A DNA stretch of 9,064 nucleotides from CAYQQO01 sp964420115 (GTDB lineage Bacteria > Patescibacteriota > Minisyncoccia > Portnoybacterales > UBA2143), in contig CAYQQO010000024.1 in the NCBI GenBank assembly GCA_964420115.1, forward strand, positions 1 to 9,064. Reading direction: 5' to 3'. This document shows, in pieces, positions 1 to 6,578 of the stretch. Position numbers and translations under genes: made by a program. How positions within the stretch are numbered: position 1 is the stretch's first letter; each line of letters starts with the position of its first letter. The notes under the pieces are model-generated. The model was not told the origin of the DNA. It worked only from the letters and a program-made list of their open reading frames with translations, and ran no database searches.

Positions 1-21
1 TTCGAGCGACTTTCGCTCGAA
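1..21. repeat. Short perfect palindrome at the window edge
   Basis: TTCGAGCGA (1-9) is the exact reverse complement of TCGCTCGAA (13-21), with a 3-base loop. The seven bases TTCGAGC occur again at 27-33, so this may be the end of a repeat cluster that continues to the left of the window. No T-tract follows on the plus strand, so it is not an obvious terminator in that direction. Its role is unknown. Confidence 0.5.
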
Positions 22-74
22 AAAGGTTCGAGCTTCGTTCAGCAATTGCGACCAAGTTAGACATTGAGAGTTTT

Positions 75-146
75 GCGGGTATCGTATAGTGGTTATTATC
101 TTTGGTTTCCAACCAAATGACGGGGGTTCGACTCCCCCTACCCGCT
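75..146 (+). tRNA. tRNA-Gly, anticodon TCC
   Basis: A full cloverleaf is visible. The acceptor stem is GCGGGTA with TACCCGC, the anticodon stem is TTTGG/CCAAA around the loop TTTCCAA (anticodon TCC), and the T-arm is GGGGG TTCGACT CCCCC. The discriminator base is T146, as is usual for bacterial tRNA-Gly. The bases after it are CAC, so the 3' CCA is not encoded and must be added after transcription. It is the only plus-strand gene in the window and ends just before the shared terminator at 157-189. Confidence 0.96.
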
Positions 147-156
147 CACAAAACAA

Positions 157-189
157 CAAAACCCCGATTTCTGTCGGGGTTTTGTTTTT
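157..189. terminator. Bidirectional intrinsic terminator between tRNA-Gly and hup
   Basis: An 11-bp stem, CAAAACCCCGA (157-167) with TCGGGGTTTTG (174-184), closes a 6-base loop. It is followed by TTTTT on the plus strand (185-189). On the minus strand the stem's own A/T base pairs give a T-run. It sits 11 bases after tRNA-Gly and about 25 bases after the hup stop codon, so it can end both converging transcripts. Confidence 0.9.
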
Positions 190-210
190 GCTTTCGAAAG
201 CTAATTGCTG

Positions 211-492
211 TTATTTTACAGCGTCTTTGAGGGCCTTGCCAGCTTTAAACTTGGGAACCTTGGTAGCGGCAATTTTGATCTTAGCGCCAGTTCTGGGGTT
301 AACTCCCATACGAGCATTTCTTTTTGAGACACTAAAAGTGCCGAAGCCGGTTAAGGTAACCTTTTGCCCTTTAGAAAGAGCGCTTGAAATAGAATCAAGC
401 ATGGCGTTGACGCAATCGCCAGCTTGTTTTTTGGAATCACAGTATTTAGCGACTGCTTCTACAACTTCCTCTTTACCTAAAGCCTTAGCCAT
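211..492 (-). CDS. hup: HU family DNA-binding protein
   Basis: This 93-residue protein has the length and pattern of HU, the small dimeric nucleoid protein that bends DNA. The N-terminal helices (residues 1-40) are followed by the family signature GFGTF (49-53). Next come the beta arms with NPRTG (65-69), whose proline at 66 matches the residue that wedges into the DNA minor groove in HU/IHF proteins, and a basic C-terminal helix. Two cysteines (18 and 27) are present, which is not typical of HU. The ATG at 492 gives the expected MAKA-type start; no Shine-Dalgarno site precedes it. The upstream gap (493-621) is AT-rich with only weak promoter-like hexamers, and holds a pair of GACCTTTGT repeats. 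It is transcribed toward tRNA-Gly and ends at the shared terminator. HU versus IHF cannot be settled here, but a lone gene favours HU. Confidence 0.95.
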   Translation of the reverse strand: MAKALGKEEVVEAVAKYCDSKKQAGDCVNAMLDSISSALSKGQKVTLTGFGTFSVSKRNARMGVNPRTGAKIKIAATKVPKFKAGKALKDAVK

Positions 493-573
493 AAGTTCGT
501 TAAACTTGATTGTTTAAAACTGAAAAATAAAATATTTCCAACCTCAAAAAACAAGTTTTTAACAATTAATTTT

Positions 574-599
574 GACCTTTGTTTATCCTCGACCTTTGT
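574..599. repeat. Two direct copies of GACCTTTGT upstream of hup
   Basis: GACCTTTGT occurs at 574-582 and 591-599, exactly 17 bases apart. The pair lies in the AT-rich gap between the ymdB stop codon and the hup start, upstream of hup on its strand. The spacing would suit a protein contacting a similar face of the helix twice, but two 9-base copies are weak evidence for an operator. Confidence 0.3.
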
Positions 600-621
600 A
601 TTTATTTTACCAATTCCAATT

Positions 622-1407
622 TTATGAAGCAACAATTTCTTTAAGCTGGCTTATTTTCTTGGCTTTTTTGTTTTTCCCCGTCTCTACTAAAACAGCGTTA
701 ACTTCAACCGGCCCTTTGCCCATTTCCAGTCTGTATGGAATTTGGGTAAGAAATCTTTTAATGGCTGCTTCTTTGTCCATGCCTAAACTGGAATCTTTAA
801 CTCCAACCATGCCAATGTCTGAAATATAGGCGGTTCCTTTTGGCAGTATTCTGGCGTCGGCTGTCGGAATATGGGTGTGAGTGCCTAAAACTGCTGTTGT
901 CCGTCCGTCTAAATACCAGCCCAGACAAACTTTTTCCGAAGTGGCCTCTGCGTGCCAGTCAACAACAATGGCGTCAATTCCTTCAGATTCTTGCTCTATA
1001 ATCTCGTCAGCCATAAGAAAGGGGTTTTCAAACTGCTCTTTCATAAAAACTCTGCCGATTAAATTAATAACCAGTATTCTTTTGGTCCGTAGTTTAATAA
1101 TTTTATAACCTTTGCCGGGAACGCCTTTTGGGTAATTAGCCGGCCGAAGTAAAGGAATATCTTTATCTTCCAAAAGAGCTGTTGCCTGCTTTTGATCCCA
1201 AATATGGTCGCCGCTGGTGATTAAATCAATACCGCTTTTTAGAACTTCTTTCAAGCTTTTTTCTGCCACCCCATGGCCATGAGCCATATTTTCTCCATTG
1301 GCAATAATTATATCCGGCTGATATTTTTTCTTCCATTTGGGCAGGATTTTAGCAATCGCCTCTCTGCCCGGCTGGCCGACAATGTCTCCGAAGAATAGTA
1401 TTTTCAT
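622..1407 (-). CDS. ymdB: YmdB/TIGR00282 family metallophosphoesterase
   Basis: This 261-residue protein matches the YmdB family of two-metal phosphoesterases. In Bacillus these act on 2',3'-cyclic nucleotides and affect the activity of the partner RNase Y. The metal-site motifs are visible in order: GDIVG with D8, NGEN with E39, SGDH (65-68), DWHAEATSEK with H152, and GTHTH with H177 and H179. One metal-site position is odd: residue 67 is Asp, where the family normally has Asn (GNH). Length is normal for the family. The gene starts 42 bases after the rny stop codon on the same strand, the same rny-ymdB order as in Bacillus, so the two are probably one transcript. No Shine-Dalgarno site is seen before the ATG, and no clear terminator follows the stop codon. 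Confidence 0.93.
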   Translation of the reverse strand: MKILFFGDIVGQPGREAIAKILPKWKKKYQPDIIIANGENMAHGHGVAEKSLKEVLKSGIDLITSGDHIWDQKQATALLEDKDIPLLRPANYPKGVPGKGYKIIKLRTKRILVINLIGRVFMKEQFENPFLMADEIIEQESEGIDAIVVDWHAEATSEKVCLGWYLDGRTTAVLGTHTHIPTADARILPKGTAYISDIGMVGVKDSSLGMDKEAAIKRFLTQIPYRLEMGKGPVEVNAVLVETGKNKKAKKISQLKEIVAS

Positions 1408-1449
1408 CTTTTTATTCAGTATAGGACTATAAGTTGGTTATTTGGTCTA

Positions 1450-2982
1450 TTATTTCGCATACTCAATCGCCCTTGTTTCTCTGATAACATTGACTTTAAT
1501 TTCGCCCGGGTATTTAAGCTCTTCCTGTACCTGATGAGCAATATCTTTGGCCAGCTTGTAGGCAGAGTAATCATTTATTTGTTCCGGCTGGACAAAGACG
1601 CGGATTTCTCTGCCGGCCTGAATGGCGTATGATTTTTCCACTCCCTCAAATGAATTAGCGATGTTTTCTAAATCGCCCAGTCGTTTTAAGTATGCCTCTA
1701 GGGTATCTTTTCTTGCTCCAGGCCTTGCTCCGGAAATAGAATCAGCTACTTTGACAATAATAGATTCAATGCTCTCGAAAGGATATTCCTCATGATGGGC
1801 CTGCATTGCCTCAATAGCTCTTTCATCAACATTAAATTTTTGTAAAATTCTTCGGCCAATTTCTACATGAGAGCCTTCTACCTCATGGTCAATTGCTTTG
1901 CCGATGTCATGAAAAAGAGCGGCTGTTTTGGCTATGGTGGCATCTGAACCGAGTTCTGCCGCAATAGCTCCTGCTAAATGGGCAACTTCCAGAGAGTGGA
2001 GCAGGACATTTTGGCCGTAGCTGGTTCTAAATCTTAATCTTCCTAAAACTTTAATGAGTTGGGGATTAATACCGACGAGTCCTGTGTCATAAACAGCTGC
2101 TTCTCCAGCTTCATATATTTTTTTGCTAATTTCTTCGTTGGCTTTTTCAACTGCTTCTTCAATTCTAGTTGGTTGGATGCGTCCGTCAATTAGCAATTTT
2201 TCTAAAGCTATTTTAGCTACCTGCCGGCGGATAGGATCAAAACCGGAGATAATTATTGCTCCGGGGGTATCGTCAACTAATATTTCTACACCAGTTAATT
2301 TTTCCAGCGTTTTAATATTTCTTCCTTCTTTGCCAATAATCCTTCCTTTTAAATCATCGTTGGGCAAATTAACCGCTGTTGAGGTAATTTCGCTGGCCTG
2401 CGAAGCAGAATAGCGTTGCATGGCCAAAGCAATAATTTTCTGGGCTTTTTTGTTTAATTCTTCCTGCCCTTCGTTTTCAAGGCGTTTAATTTTATCAAAA
2501 AGGGTCTCTTGGTGTTCTTTTTCAACTGCTGATAAGAGTTCTGTCTTGGCTTGGTCTTGAGTTAAATTGGCTGTTTTTTCCAGAGTGGCTATTTGTTCCT
2601 GCCGGAGATTATCTAATCCTTCTTTAAGTTGTTTAACTTTTTGGACTTTGCTTTTTAAGTTTGATTTTTCGGTTTGCAGTTGAGCGGTTGTTTGATCAAT
2701 GCTTTGCTCTCTTTTTAGAATTCTTTCTTCCATTTTCAGGAGTTGGTTTTGTCTGCTTCTTTCGTCTTGTTTGGCTTCGTATAGAAGTTTGCTGGCTTTT
2801 TCTTTTGCCTCAAGAAGGGTTGTCTTAGCTTCTTGTTTGGCATCGCCGATTAGTTTGTTGATTTTGGCTTCGATAGTGCCAGCTTGCTTTCGGGCAATGG
2901 TTTGTCTGGCGTAATAGCCTAGAATTGAACCAATTATCAAAGCTCCAGCGATAGTTCCAACTATAACAATAATATTCTCCAT
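1450..2982 (-). CDS. rny: Ribonuclease Y
   Basis: RNase Y is a membrane-anchored endoribonuclease that starts mRNA decay. The 510-residue protein shows the full domain order. A single N-terminal membrane segment (about residues 4-24, rich in I/V/A/G) is followed by a long charged coiled coil (about 30-190). Then comes a KH RNA-binding domain with the GKEG loop at 217-220. The HD nuclease domain has H329, the HD pair H358-D359 in FHDIGKA, and a later aspartate at 414 in KVADSISGARPG. A C-terminal domain ends in VIRETRAIEYAK, typical of the family. Length is normal (about 510-520). The ATG at 2982 places the membrane segment right at the N-terminus, which supports this start. It lies downstream of nusA, separated by a terminator, and upstream of ymdB. 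No Shine-Dalgarno site precedes it. Confidence 0.97.
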   Translation of the reverse strand: MENIIVIVGTIAGALIIGSILGYYARQTIARKQAGTIEAKINKLIGDAKQEAKTTLLEAKEKASKLLYEAKQDERSRQNQLLKMEERILKREQSIDQTTAQLQTEKSNLKSKVQKVKQLKEGLDNLRQEQIATLEKTANLTQDQAKTELLSAVEKEHQETLFDKIKRLENEGQEELNKKAQKIIALAMQRYSASQASEITSTAVNLPNDDLKGRIIGKEGRNIKTLEKLTGVEILVDDTPGAIIISGFDPIRRQVAKIALEKLLIDGRIQPTRIEEAVEKANEEISKKIYEAGEAAVYDTGLVGINPQLIKVLGRLRFRTSYGQNVLLHSLEVAHLAGAIAAELGSDATIAKTAALFHDIGKAIDHEVEGSHVEIGRRILQKFNVDERAIEAMQAHHEEYPFESIESIIVKVADSISGARPGARKDTLEAYLKRLGDLENIANSFEGVEKSYAIQAGREIRVFVQPEQINDYSAYKLAKDIAHQVQEELKYPGEIKVNVIRETRAIEYAK

Positions 2983-3115
2983 GGTTTAATTTCGTTAACA
3001 TTACTTGGGCGAATTTCTCTCCATAGCGGAACAATCCAAAACAATTCTTTGGCAGATTAAATTTTCTGTTTTTGTTTTTTTGTTTCATAATATTTCTTTT
3101 TTGCGGATAATTCCC

Positions 3116-3142
3116 AGTATAATTCACCCATTTAATTGTTAA
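3116..3142 (-). promoter_or_regulatory. Possible promoter for rny-ymdB
   Basis: Reading on the minus strand, TTAACA (3142-3137) and TATACT (3121-3116) resemble -35 and -10 hexamers, but the 15-base spacer is short. The site lies between the nusA terminator and rny and would leave a leader of about 125 bases. The rest of the gap (2983-3196) shows no other convincing signal. Confidence 0.3.
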
Positions 3143-3184
3143 ACTAAAACTCCAAATGGTTATATTTTTTACTCATTCAGAGTA

Positions 3185-3226
3185 GCAACTAAAATATGGC
3201 TTGTCAATCAAAAAAGCGACAAGCCA
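3185..3226 (-). terminator. Intrinsic terminator of nusA
   Basis: On the minus strand TGGCTTGTC (3226-3218) pairs perfectly with GACAAGCCA (3205-3197) around a 12-base T-rich loop. T-rich TATTTTAG follows. The stem begins five bases past the nusA stop codon, so it most likely ends the nusA transcript and separates it from rny. The loop is larger and the T-tract less pure than in an ideal terminator. Confidence 0.7.
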
Positions 3227-3230
3227 GCAA

Positions 3231-4547
3231 TCACTTTTTATCGCTTTTCTTTGTTTCTTTTTTTGTTGTTTTTTTGCTTTTTTCTGCTTTCTTTTTTTTG
3301 TCTGAATTTTTCTCTTTTTTATCTTTATCTTTTTTTTCTGTTTTTGCTTTCTTTGTTTTCTTTTCGTCTTTTTTCTCTTTACTTTCTTTGGCTTCGGTTT
3401 TTTCTTTCTTGCTGCTTGGTTTTTTTGATATAATATCTATTTTCCAGCCAGTTAATTTGGCCGCCAAGCGAACATTTTGTCCTTTTATGCCAATAGCTAA
3501 AGAAAGCTGATCTTCCGGGACAACTGCTTCGGCCTGCTGTTTTTCTTGGTCAATAATTTTTACTTCCAGTGTTTTAGCCGGCAAAAGGGCTTGACTGATA
3601 AATTTAGTCGGGTCTTGCGACCATTCAACAATGTCAATTTTCTCACCGGCCAGTTCATTAATAACTGTTTGCACGCGAGTGCCTTTTTGGCCAATCATTG
3701 AGCCGATTGGGTCTACTCTTTCTTCAGTGGAGGCGACAGCTATTTTGGTCCTTGAGCCGGCCTCTCTGGCAATGGATTTTGTTTCTACTGTCCCGGCTGA
3801 TATTTCCGGGACTTCCAAGGCAAAAAGCTGACTGACCATTTTGGGATGGGCTCGGGAAAGAATAATAGTCGGCCCGCGCGATTCTTTCTGCACTTCTAAA
3901 ATATAGGCGCGCAGGCGGTTGCCGATTTGGTAATGCTCTCTTGGGATTTGCTCTTCGGGGAAAATTATCCCTAAAGCTTTGCCAATATCTAAAAAGACAT
4001 TATTGTTTTCAATTCTTTGAATAACTCCGCTGACAATTTGCCCTTCCTTTTCTTTAAAATTATCATAAACCGCTTCCCTTTCCGCCTCTCTAATTCTTTG
4101 GATAATCACTTGCTTGGCCGTCTGGGCGGCGATTCTCCCGAAATCCTCGTGAACTTTCAATGGGAATTTTATTTCATCGCCAACTTTAATTTTTTTCTTT
4201 TTTTCTTCAGAAATTTCTTTAAGTCCCGGCACTTCATTTATCATAATGTGTTTTTCTGGGTTAAATCTAATTTTCTTTTCTAATTCATCAATTTCTTCGT
4301 CAGTTTCTTCTTCAATTTCCTCTTCTGTTTTAAGCATTGATTCGTCAACCACCAGCTTAATCTGAAAAACCTTCATTTTGCCTGTTCCCAAATTAAAATT
4401 GACCTTAATATTCTGCCCTTTATGCCCATAGTCTTTTTTATAGGCGGCGGCTAAGGCCATTTCAATGGTCTCTAAAACTTTTTCTTTGGCAATGCCTTTT
4501 TCTTCACAGATCTGCTCAATAGCAGAACCAAATGATTTTGTATCCAT
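3231..4547 (-). CDS. nusA: Transcription termination/antitermination factor NusA with lysine-rich tail
   Basis: NusA binds RNA polymerase and nascent RNA and controls pausing, termination and antitermination. Domains in the 438-residue protein: an N-terminal polymerase-binding domain (1 to about 150, with DFGRIAAQTAKQVI at 135-148), S1 (about 168-232), KH1 with the GQKG loop at 286-289, and KH2 with GIKG at 353-356. The acidic repeat domains of E. coli NusA are absent, as in most bacteria. Two oddities stand out. The N-terminal domain carries a very acidic stretch at about 75-90. After residue 376 there is a 62-residue tail in which 31 residues are Lys, with no predicted fold. The gene stands alone: the usual neighbours rimP and infB are not adjacent. 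It has its own promoter, and a leader peptide with an internal terminator lies just upstream. The stop codon is TGA. Confidence 0.96.
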   Translation of the reverse strand: MDTKSFGSAIEQICEEKGIAKEKVLETIEMALAAAYKKDYGHKGQNIKVNFNLGTGKMKVFQIKLVVDESMLKTEEEIEEETDEEIDELEKKIRFNPEKHIMINEVPGLKEISEEKKKKIKVGDEIKFPLKVHEDFGRIAAQTAKQVIIQRIREAEREAVYDNFKEKEGQIVSGVIQRIENNNVFLDIGKALGIIFPEEQIPREHYQIGNRLRAYILEVQKESRGPTIILSRAHPKMVSQLFALEVPEISAGTVETKSIAREAGSRTKIAVASTEERVDPIGSMIGQKGTRVQTVINELAGEKIDIVEWSQDPTKFISQALLPAKTLEVKIIDQEKQQAEAVVPEDQLSLAIGIKGQNVRLAAKLTGWKIDIISKKPSSKKEKTEAKESKEKKDEKKTKKAKTEKKDKDKKEKNSDKKKKAEKSKKTTKKETKKSDKK

Positions 4548-4559
4548 AATTATTTTGTT

Positions 4560-4607
4560 TTATTTTTTTTGTAAAAAAGCCCGTTCCTCTCGGACGGACT
4601 CTTTCAT
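4560..4607 (-). CDS. Putative 15-residue leader peptide of nusA
   Basis: The sequence reads MKESVREERAFLQKK and stops 12 bases before the nusA ATG. It has a strong Shine-Dalgarno site, AAGGAG at 4620-4615, exactly 7 bases from its ATG, while nusA itself has none. The codons from position 3 to 12 overlap the terminator hairpin at 4573-4600, so a translating ribosome would block that hairpin. Two arginine codons, CGA and CGG, fall in the hairpin. No homology is claimed; the case rests on the ribosome binding site, the position and the overlap with the terminator. Confidence 0.55.
   Translation of the reverse strand: MKESVREERAFLQKK
4573..4600 (-). terminator. Intrinsic terminator (attenuator) in the nusA leader
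   Basis: On the minus strand AGTCCGT (4600-4594) pairs with ACGGGCT (4584-4578), including one G-U pair. Two more C-G pairs follow after a bulged A4585, capped by a GAGA tetraloop of the stable GNRA type (4591-4588). Six Ts follow directly (4578-4573). The hairpin lies downstream of the promoter at 4625-4653 and only 26 bases before the nusA ATG, so nusA transcription has to pass it. Confidence 0.8.
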
Positions 4608-4624
4608 TCCTTGTCTCCTTTTAT

Positions 4625-4653
4625 ATATTATCAAATGATTTTTTAGCTGTCAA
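4625..4653 (-). promoter_or_regulatory. Sigma-70-type promoter of nusA
   Basis: A perfect -35 hexamer TTGACA (4653-4648) is followed by a 17-base spacer and a -10 hexamer TAATAT (4630-4625). Transcription would start near 4620-4617, so the leader Shine-Dalgarno site AAGGAG (4620-4615) would lie at the very 5' end of the mRNA. It is the best consensus promoter in the window. Confidence 0.75.
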
Positions 4654-4696
4654 CAGAATGTACCTGACGGGTGCATAGGCGCGTAGAAAACTAGCA

Positions 4697-5839
4697 TTAG
4701 GATAATCTGGCAATGCTCTGGGCTACTTTTTGAACCACTTGCTTGTCAAAAACGCTGGGGATAATTTTATCGGGGGTTGGTTTTTTTACTAAAGAAGCCA
4801 GTGTTTCAGCAACAGATATCTTCATTTTGTTGGTTATTTTTTTTGCTTTGCTATCCAAAAGCCCTCTAAAAACGCCCGGGAAAACCAAAAGGTTGTTAAT
4901 TTGGTTTTTAAAGTCGCTCCTGCCAGTGGCTATAACAGCCGCCCCTGCTTTTTTGGCCTCTTTGGGCATTATTTCAGGAACAGGATTGGCCATAGCGAAA
5001 ATAATGGATTTTGGCGCCATCATTTTAGCCCATCGGAGTTTTAAAACTTTAGGGACAGAAAGACCGATAAAAACATCGGCCCCCGGGATAACATCTTCTA
5101 TTCTTCCTTTTAGCATTTCTTTGTTGATGTCTTGGGCAATTTCTTTTTTAACGCCGCTAATTTTGGCTCTGCCTTTGTAAAGAGCGCCGACTTTATCAAC
5201 CAAAATAATGTTTTTTGTGCCGTATAATAAAAGCAATTTGGCAGTGGCAATCCCAGAGGCGCCTGCTCCATTAACAATAATTTTAACTTTGTCTATTTTT
5301 TTACTAACCACCTTTAAGGCGTTAATTAAGGCGGCTAATGTGGCAATGGCCGCGCCATGCTGGTCATCATGAAAAACAGGGATGTCTAATTCCTTGGATA
5401 GTTTTCTTTCTATTTTAAAGCATTCAGGAGATTTAATGTCTTCTAAATTAATTCCTCCAAAGCCGGGAGAAATTAACTTAACTGTTTTGATAAATTCTTT
5501 CGGGTCTTGGCTGTCAATGCAAATGGGGTAAGCGTCAATATTGGCGAATTTTTTAAAAAGAAGAGCTTTGCCTTCCATAACCGGCAGGCCGGCCAAAGCG
5601 CCAATATTGCCCAAGCCTAAAACAGCTGTCCCGTTGGTGACAACAGCTACGCTGTTCTTTTTTATGGTGTATTTGTAAGCATCTTTTGGGTTTTTGGCAA
5701 TTTTTTGGCAGGGTTCGGCTACGCCGGGAGTATAGGCAACGCTTAAATCATATTTCCCCCTAAGCGGCAGTTTTGGTTTTATAGATAATTTGCCGCCGTT
5801 TTTTTTGTGCGCATCTGTTGATTTTTTAAAATAGTTCAT
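4697..5839 (-). CDS. NAD-type malic enzyme (short form)
   Basis: Malic enzyme oxidatively decarboxylates malate to pyruvate, reducing NAD(P). The 380-residue protein has the short bacterial/archaeal architecture without the phosphotransacetylase domain of MaeB. Visible active-site elements: VAYTPGVAEP with the catalytic Tyr36, EGKALLFKKF with Lys91, the metal ligands E133 and D134 in NLEDI, and FHDDQHG (156-162). The Rossmann domain starts with NGAGASG (190-196) and has Asp215 at the end of its second strand in ILVDK. An acid there usually favours NAD over NADP. ANPVPEI (284-290) completes the site. The start overlaps the end of the yraN gene by 14 bases, so the two are probably cotranscribed and translationally coupled. 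No Shine-Dalgarno site is seen. No clear terminator follows before the nusA promoter. Confidence 0.94.
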   Translation of the reverse strand: MNYFKKSTDAHKKNGGKLSIKPKLPLRGKYDLSVAYTPGVAEPCQKIAKNPKDAYKYTIKKNSVAVVTNGTAVLGLGNIGALAGLPVMEGKALLFKKFANIDAYPICIDSQDPKEFIKTVKLISPGFGGINLEDIKSPECFKIERKLSKELDIPVFHDDQHGAAIATLAALINALKVVSKKIDKVKIIVNGAGASGIATAKLLLLYGTKNIILVDKVGALYKGRAKISGVKKEIAQDINKEMLKGRIEDVIPGADVFIGLSVPKVLKLRWAKMMAPKSIIFAMANPVPEIMPKEAKKAGAAVIATGRSDFKNQINNLLVFPGVFRGLLDSKAKKITNKMKISVAETLASLVKKPTPDKIIPSVFDKQVVQKVAQSIARLS

Positions 5840-6224
5840 ATTGGTTTTGCTGCCAAACTGCGTTTTTAATATGCTTCAGATTGGCTTTTCTCGTTTTAGT
5901 GTTTAATTCTATAGCAATGACGTCAATTTGCCAAGATATATTTTCTGGATAATTTTTCTCGGCTAAATAGCTTTGGGCTGTTTTGATTATTTTTTGTTGT
6001 TTTGTAAAATGGACGTTTGTTTCTGGCGGCAAGTGATTTGTTTTTGTTATTATTCTGCTTTTTACTTCAACAAAAACAAGCCCCTTGTTATTTTTAGCAA
6101 TTATGTCAATTTCCCCCCAGGGCTTGCAATAGTTGTTTTCTAATATTTTATAATTATTATCTAAAAGATAATTTCTGGCAATGCTTTCTCCAGTATCCCC
6201 TATTGCCCTTTTTAAACTGGACAT
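5826..6224 (-). CDS. yraN: YraN family (UPF0102) nuclease-fold protein
   Basis: A 132-residue protein of the usual YraN length. The family has a PD-(D/E)XK nuclease-like fold related to Holliday junction resolvases. Visible motifs are GDTGESIARNYL (9-20) at the N-terminus, WGEIDII (36-42) with the metal-binding Asp40, and VFVEVKSR (50-57) with Glu53 and Lys55 as the E-x-K part of the site. Its cellular role is poorly defined, so only the fold and the probable catalytic residues can be stated. It overlaps the malic enzyme start by 14 bases. Its own start overlaps the last codons of the broken dockerin fragment by 13 bases, which may mark an older coupled gene arrangement. No Shine-Dalgarno site is seen before the ATG. 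Confidence 0.9.
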   Translation of the reverse strand: MSSLKRAIGDTGESIARNYLLDNNYKILENNYCKPWGEIDIIAKNNKGLVFVEVKSRIITKTNHLPPETNVHFTKQQKIIKTAQSYLAEKNYPENISWQIDVIAIELNTKTRKANLKHIKNAVWQQNQYELF

Positions 6225-6545
6225 AAAAAGAAAGTTTTAGTTATGGCAATAAATACTGTGTCTTGATCACACCCCATATTTCTATAATCCAATGATATAT
6301 TAACGTCCCTTGTATCAACATATCCATCAAGATTTAAATCTGCCCAGCGGCAAACAGGAATTAATTCATATTGAGCAGGCGGCGCTTCCGGCTGGCTAAT
6401 TGGTCTAATACGGCTTTTCTGTGAGCGTCTCTTGCTTTTGAGCGTGAATCATTAAGGGGGCTATAATAGACTCAAAATGGCAATAACAAGAAGCAGTTCA
6501 ATAATAGTAAATCCTGATTTTTTGATTTTTTTTATTATTTCTCAC
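6212..6545 (-). pseudogene. Decayed type IV pilin-like gene with dockerin-like C-terminal end
   Basis: Three coding remnants lie in order. First, 6541-6461 reads KKSGFTIIELLLVIAILSLL and then TAG; this is a classic prepilin N-terminus, with the peptidase site before the Phe and Glu at mature position 5. Its frame has no start codon, but a GTG at 6545 comes into frame if one A is removed from an 8-A run. Second, 6444 to about 6390, in another frame, reads RSKARDAHRKAVLDQLA, which matches the helix after the pilin membrane segment. Third, 6391-6212 is open and contains CRWADLNLDGYVDTRDV, a dockerin type I / EF-hand-like calcium loop (DxNxDGxVDxxD), followed by MGCDQ and a short tail. The first and third parts share a frame, the second does not, so several lesions are needed. 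An intact gene would have made a surface-anchored or secreted pilin-like protein. It fills most of the gap between tRNA-Ala and yraN. Confidence 0.72.
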
Positions 6546-6550
6546 AAAAA

Positions 6551-6578
6551 GATAAAAGATATCTGTTAGCCGATATCT
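6551..6578 (-). terminator. Probable terminator of tRNA-Ala
   Basis: On the minus strand AGATATC (6578-6572) pairs with GATATCT (6563-6557) around an 8-base loop, then TTTTATCTTTTT follows. The stem starts at the last base of the encoded CCA end. The stem is AT-rich and so rather weak, but its position directly behind the tRNA fits. Confidence 0.55.

Noticed and set aside
493..3000. Shared TTAACGAA just before the hup and rny start codons as an alternative ribosome signal
   Set aside because: Only two of the genes have it, at different distances from the ATG (3 and 8 bases), and the sequence is AT-rich, so chance is likely.
2825..3127. A 100-codon minus-strand frame running from the nusA-rny gap into rny
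   Set aside because: Its second half is the rny N-terminal region in another frame, its composition is not protein-like, and it has no ribosome site. rny itself has clear domains and a good start at 2982.
3196..3510. Plus-strand Phe-rich ORFs opposite the nusA tail
   Set aside because: They are antisense readings of the lysine-rich tail (AAA/AAG codons give TTT/CTT), with no start signals.
4654..4696. Terminator for the malic enzyme gene
   Set aside because: Only a 3-bp CCT/AGG pairing without a T-tract is seen between the stop codon and the nusA promoter.
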